Positions 32,948 to 36,028 of a DNA stretch of 36,028 nucleotides are shown piece by piece. A program made the position numbers and the translations under genes. The notes below the pieces were generated by a model. The model was not told where the DNA came from. It worked only from the letters and a program-made list of their open reading frames with translations, and searched no databases. Origin of the DNA: SIG291 sp045543455 (GTDB taxonomy: Bacteria; Bacillota; Clostridia; Lachnospirales; Lachnospiraceae); NCBI GenBank assembly GCA_045543455.1, contig JAZQMK010000069.1, positions 1 to 36,028 of the forward strand, written 5' to 3'. How positions within the stretch are numbered: the first letter of the stretch is position 1; every line of letters starts with the position of its first letter.

Positions 32948-33535
32948 ATGAAAAAACATTTTACAATTTTACTAATTACTGCTTTTGCGATGTTTTTAAT
33001 TGCATGTAGTAAAGAAACAAATCCTGATGTGGTAGATAATACAACTAAAACTACGCAGGAAGCGACAACTAAGCCACAGGAAAGTAAGATTACTACAATT
33101 TTAGATAGAAGTAAGGCTTCTACGGACTTACAAAATTGTGACAATATTATGATGAATTTTGTTGTAAGTCTTGAGTTTCCTGAGGTTTGGGATGGCGTAA
33201 AATCGGAATTGAGCAGCTTGAAGCATGTATGCTATGAAGTAAAATCAGTAGAAGGAACACCTAAGCTAAAGTGTCAAAATAGTACCAATATGTCAGCGCT
33301 TACAGATGATGTGACACATTATATGACTGTATTGTCAGAACCTAAATTAAAGAAAGATTTAGATGGTTCGGGCATTATCCAAAGCCAGTATTATGTTGTT
33401 ATAACAAAGGATAAGAAGGTTAGCGTATACATTTCAGGTGAAGGAAAGACCTTAGAAAACTTGCTAAATGACACGGACGGAGATGGAATATATAAATGCG
33501 CACCGGATATTTGTGATGAATATAAATGGAATTAA
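32948..33535 (+). CDS. Putative lipoprotein
   Basis: A 195-aa predicted lipoprotein. ATG 32948 follows GGAAGGA; frames further upstream overlap the GNAT gene and are excluded. Signal peptide with lipobox FLIAC (Cys20), then a Thr/Gln-rich linker (TTKTTQEATTKPQES) and a globular domain of about 140 residues ending NDTDGDGIYKCAPDICDEYKWN. No known family recognised. The cysteines near the end (CAPDIC) may form a disulfide. Confidence 0.8.
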   Translation: MKKHFTILLITAFAMFLIACSKETNPDVVDNTTKTTQEATTKPQESKITTILDRSKASTDLQNCDNIMMNFVVSLEFPEVWDGVKSELSSLKHVCYEVKSVEGTPKLKCQNSTNMSALTDDVTHYMTVLSEPKLKKDLDGSGIIQSQYYVVITKDKKVSVYISGEGKTLENLLNDTDGDGIYKCAPDICDEYKWN

Positions 33536-33550
33536 ATTACTAAAAAATTA

Positions 33551-33640
33551 CCCAGGGTATAATGAAGTGACCACCAAAAAGTTAGAACTAAAAATCTAAC
33601 ATTGGAGGGCGGTTTATTATAAACCCTGGGATTTTTATTT
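33551..33640. terminator. Long bidirectional hairpin, possibly derived from an IS3-family end
   Basis: The outer arms CCCAGGG (33551-33557) and CCCTGGG (33624-33630) enclose AT-rich and inner pairings, with GTTAGA/TCTAAC (33581-33586/33595-33600) at the tip. A T run follows on the plus strand (ATTTTTATTT) and on the minus strand (TAATTTTTTAG). It separates the convergent lipoprotein and XRE genes. The inner GTGACCACCAAAAAGTTAGA resembles terminal repeats of IS3-family elements; no transposase is present. Confidence 0.6.
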
Positions 33641-33649
33641 AATTGTATA

Positions 33650-33952
33650 TTACTCATTTTCGAGTGTTTTTAAAAATTCAAGCAAAGCATTTTTCTGTTT
33701 TGGATTAAGTTTGTATATAGATTGAACTACAGGATCATTGGATATGCCAGTAGTATTGTTTTCATTGAAAAAATCGCTTAAAGAGATATCTAATACCTGA
33801 CAAATCAATGATAAAAATGCGATAGTTGGGTTCTTATTTTCTAATTCAACATCTCTAAGATAACTTTGAGATACTCCTGCTAAATTAGCCAGTTTATTTA
33901 TGGTATAGTTTTTCTGTTCACGAAGTTGGCGAATACGCTGTCCTACTTCCAT
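33650..33952 (-). CDS. XRE-family regulator
   Basis: A 100-aa helix-turn-helix protein. ATG 33952 (MEVGQRIRQLREQKNYTINK) follows GGAGGTG. HTH at about 4-60: LREQKNYTINKLANLAGVSQ, SYLRDVELENKNPTIAFLSL, then a C-terminal tail with KLNPKQKNALLEFLKTLENE. It is divergent from the BspA-type lipoprotein gene, with 120 nt of shared control region that carries several repeated ATAGAGA elements, so it likely controls that gene or itself. Confidence 0.88.
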   Translation of the reverse strand: MEVGQRIRQLREQKNYTINKLANLAGVSQSYLRDVELENKNPTIAFLSLICQVLDISLSDFFNENNTTGISNDPVVQSIYKLNPKQKNALLEFLKTLENE

Positions 33953-33964
33953 GCAATCACCTCC

Positions 33965-34042
33965 ATAGAGATAACATATCATCTTTTTGAATATAATGTT
34001 ATCGTTATAGAGATTGACAAAATACGATATAGAGAATATAAT
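33965..34042. promoter_or_regulatory. Shared control region with consensus promoter and repeats
   Basis: On the plus strand TTGACA (34014-34019), 17-nt spacer, TATAAT (34037-34042): a full consensus promoter for the lipoprotein gene. ATAGAGA occurs at 33965, 34007 and 34029, the last two 22 nt apart and flanking the -35 box. GATAACAT (33970-33977) and ATGTTATC (33996-34003) form an inverted repeat. Candidate operators for the divergent XRE protein. Confidence 0.65.
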
Positions 34043-34072
34043 TGAAAAATAAAAAAAGAGAGAGGTATTATT

Positions 34073-34963
34073 ATGAAAAAGAAAATTTTATGTTTATTAT
34101 TAGCAACAATGTTACTGTTTGTATTAGTGGCTTGTGGCGATAAAAAGCAAGAAGAGGTAACTAAAAACAATAATGTAGCTGAGAATAATACAACTACCAA
34201 GAATGAAGAACCAACAAGTGAAGAGCCTACAACACAGGGAAAAGAAGAATATGCAAAGCCACAAGCAAGTGACTTTGTATATCAATATGATGCGGTGTTA
34301 CAGGGACTTATATTGCAAGGATATAATGGAACAGATAAAAAGATTTGTATACCAAGTGAAATTAACGGTGAACCTGTAAAAAAGATACAGATGAAAAAAT
34401 GCCGTAATTTTACACATATAGAATTGCCTGAAGGACTTACATGTATTGATGAAAGTGCGTTTATTTATTGTAATAAATTAGAAGTTGTAAGAATTCCTGA
34501 TAGTGTAACAAAAATAGGAAATAATGCTTTTGATTGCTGTAATAGAATTAAAGAAATGACAATACCAAGTAGTGTAACATACATAGGAGATTATGCATTT
34601 TCTGGGTGTACGGCATGGTTGGTAAAAGATGTTGAACTATCAGAAAATTTAACATATTTAGGGCGGGGAGCATTTTTATCATGCTATAACATGGAAAAAG
34701 TAAATATTCCAAAGAATATAACAGTAATAAGTCCTTATGCATTTTCAGCGTGCCTTAACCTAAAAGAGGTTACATTACATGATGGTATAACAACTATTGA
34801 AGATCATGCATTTGATAATTGCTCTGCAATTAGAAGCCTTAATTTACCAGAGGGAGTTACTAAGATAGGAAACTATGCCTTTAATCATTGTAATGCACTT
34901 ACAGTGACTTACAAGGGAAATACATATAACTATTCTAATTTTGATAATTTATACTCTAATTAG
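34073..34963 (+). CDS. BspA-type leucine-rich repeat lipoprotein
   Basis: A 296-aa surface lipoprotein. Signal peptide with lipobox LVAC (Cys21), an Asn/Thr/Glu-rich linker (about 25-62), then about seven LRR_5/BspA-type repeats of ~23 residues (for example IPDSVTKIGNNAFDCCN, IPSSVTYIGDYAFSGC, LPEGVTKIGNYAFNHC) at about 95-280. Such repeats mediate binding to host or microbial surfaces in several gut and oral bacteria; the ligand here is unknown. AGAGAGG precedes the ATG. Strong consensus promoter. Confidence 0.92.
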   Translation: MKKKILCLLLATMLLFVLVACGDKKQEEVTKNNNVAENNTTTKNEEPTSEEPTTQGKEEYAKPQASDFVYQYDAVLQGLILQGYNGTDKKICIPSEINGEPVKKIQMKKCRNFTHIELPEGLTCIDESAFIYCNKLEVVRIPDSVTKIGNNAFDCCNRIKEMTIPSSVTYIGDYAFSGCTAWLVKDVELSENLTYLGRGAFLSCYNMEKVNIPKNITVISPYAFSACLNLKEVTLHDGITTIEDHAFDNCSAIRSLNLPEGVTKIGNYAFNHCNALTVTYKGNTYNYSNFDNLYSN

Positions 34964-35007
34964 ATAATATTAATTATTACAAAATCATTACATTTCTTGA
35001 TTAATAC

Positions 35008-35036
35008 TTGAATGTTAAAAATAAATATAATATAAT
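35008..35036 (+). promoter_or_regulatory. pilT promoter
   Basis: TTGAAT (35008-35013), 17-nt spacer, TATAAT (35031-35036), 48 nt before the start. Confidence 0.65.
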
Positions 35037-35083
35037 ATAATAGTTACGTTGCAGTTATTTTTACGTTAATCAGGAGGAAGGAA

Positions 35084-36028
35084 ATGAATTTTATTGAATT
35101 AATCGAATATGCAAGAGAACAAAAGTGTTCAGATGTACATATTACAGTGGGTACACCAATCGCATTAAGAAGATATGGAAAGCTTGAGGTGTTAAAGGAT
35201 GTTCCAACAGCTGAAGAATCTAAGAATTTAATTTTAGAGAAGCTTACAGATGAACAAAGAGAAAAAGTATTGGGTGGTCAGGATTTAGACTTTGCTCTTA
35301 TGTTACCGGATGGTACAAGACTTCGTTCTAATATCTATCATCAGAGAAATAATTTAGCAGCTGTTTATAGAATACTTAATAGTACAATACCTACATTTGA
35401 TGAGTTAGAGATTCCATATGCAGCAAGAAATTTAGCTAATGAACCAAGAGGCCTTGTTCTTATAACAGGACCTACAGGTAGTGGTAAGACAACAACTATG
35501 GCGTCTATGGTTGATTATATCAATTCAACTATGAAAAAGCATGTTATTACAATTGAAGACCCAATTGAATATGTATATTCATATAAAAAATGTATGATTC
35601 ATCAAAGAGAGATTGGTAAGGATGTTGAAAGCTATGCAAAAGCATTACATTCAGCATTACGTGAAGATCCTGATGTAATTTTAGTTGGAGAAATGAGAGA
35701 TCAAGAGACAATGCAGGCAGCTATTACAGCAGCTGAAACAGGACATTTAGTAATTGCAACATTACATACTTCAAGTGCTGCACAGACTATTGAACGTGTG
35801 ATTGAAGCATATCCACCACATGGACAGAATCAGGTTAGAGCACAGTTGGCTAATGTATTAAGAGGTGTAGTTACACAGGTGCTTATGCCGGCAGTAGATG
35901 GCGAAGGCATGGTTATGGCAACAGAGATTCTTATTAATACAGATGCAGTTGCTAATCAGATTCGTGAAGGTAAGCTTCATCAGATTCAAAGTACAATTCA
36001 AAGTAGTGCAAAGTCGGAGGCCAAGCGG
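35084..36028 (+). CDS. pilT: Type IV pilus retraction ATPase PilT (3' end outside window)
   Basis: 315 codons are present and the frame is open at the right edge, so the gene is only cut by the window. It is a GspE/PilT-family AAA+ ATPase that powers retraction of type IV pili (twitching, DNA uptake). N-terminal PAS-like part with CSDVHITVGTP, Walker A GPTGSGKTT (129-137), Asp box TIEDPIEY (156-163), Walker B VILVGEMRD (198-206), His box TGHLVIATLHT (219-229) and the arginine-rich coupling region. AGGAGG precedes ATG 35084. PilT is favoured over the assembly ATPase PilB because the N-terminus is short and no zinc-finger CxxC pairs are seen. Confidence 0.95.
   Translation, partial: MNFIELIEYAREQKCSDVHITVGTPIALRRYGKLEVLKDVPTAEESKNLILEKLTDEQREKVLGGQDLDFALMLPDGTRLRSNIYHQRNNLAAVYRILNSTIPTFDELEIPYAARNLANEPRGLVLITGPTGSGKTTTMASMVDYINSTMKKHVITIEDPIEYVYSYKKCMIHQREIGKDVESYAKALHSALREDPDVILVGEMRDQETMQAAITAAETGHLVIATLHTSSAAQTIERVIEAYPPHGQNQVRAQLANVLRGVVTQVLMPAVDGEGMVMATEILINTDAVANQIREGKLHQIQSTIQSSAKSEAKR

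Noticed and set aside
32596..33144. Minus-strand frame of 182 codons over the GNAT and lipoprotein genes
   Set aside because: Antisense shadow; the plus-strand genes have clear family motifs and start signals.
33551..33640. A complete insertion sequence
   Set aside because: There is no transposase frame and only 90 nt between gene ends, so at most a remnant end.
1..36028. CRISPR array, rRNA genes, replication origin or prophage structural genes
   Set aside because: No regularly spaced direct repeats, rRNA-like sequence, DnaA-box cluster or phage structural genes were seen in the window.

Overview
The window looks like chromosomal DNA from a low-GC Gram-positive anaerobe of the class Clostridia, most like the Lachnospiraceae. 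The evidence is the AT-rich codon use, AGGAGG-type ribosome binding sites, TTGACA/TATAAT promoters with 17-nt spacers, a Firmicutes-type SOS box, DUF5050 and BspA-type proteins, and a YjfB-family peptide. This taxonomic call is inference from gene content, not from a database search.

Layout. (1) 1-5020: the tail of an FtsX-like permease, then a minus-strand operon lemA - DUF2207 - DUF2207. (2) 5100-10070: a divergent DUF5050 lipid-facing or secreted protein, tRNA-Gln(CUG), cvfB, a structured-looking leader with ridA, a CPBP membrane protease, a minus-strand YjfB peptide and a YitT transporter-like protein. (3) 10163-16555: an MsmX/UgpC-type sugar ABC ATPase with strong codon bias, a PucR/CdaR-type regulator, then a tight cell-division/wall cluster ftsE-ftsX-(coiled-coil M23 peptidase)-(S41 protease). 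FtsEX would gate the M23 hydrolase across the membrane. (4) 16611-23187: an SOS-controlled uvrB-uvrA pair and guaA with a strong terminator. (5) 23224-31338: an AT-rich accessory block starting just past the 3' end of guaA, a known island hotspot in other bacteria. It has an unidentified 419-aa tail-anchored protein, a frameshifted gene remnant, a type II restriction-modification cassette (ASCH protein, PD-(D/E)XK nuclease candidate, C5 cytosine methyltransferase), a zinc-ribbon protein with a C-terminal nucleoside-deoxyribosyltransferase/TIR-like fold, a five-helix membrane protein, an XRE repressor with two clear operators, a phage-type small protein and a solo HicB antitoxin. (6) 31393-36028: a bPH-like membrane protein, GNAT acetyltransferase, two lipoproteins (one with BspA-type leucine-rich repeats, opposite an XRE regulator) and the 5' 315 codons of the type IV pilus retraction ATPase pilT.

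Best candidate for a poorly described system: the five-gene run 25099-30127, a restriction-modification cassette that appears to carry an ASCH-domain protein upstream and a zinc-ribbon/NDT-like effector directly downstream. The second is the 145-nt leader between cvfB and ridA, which has its own good promoter and two mutually exclusive pairings.
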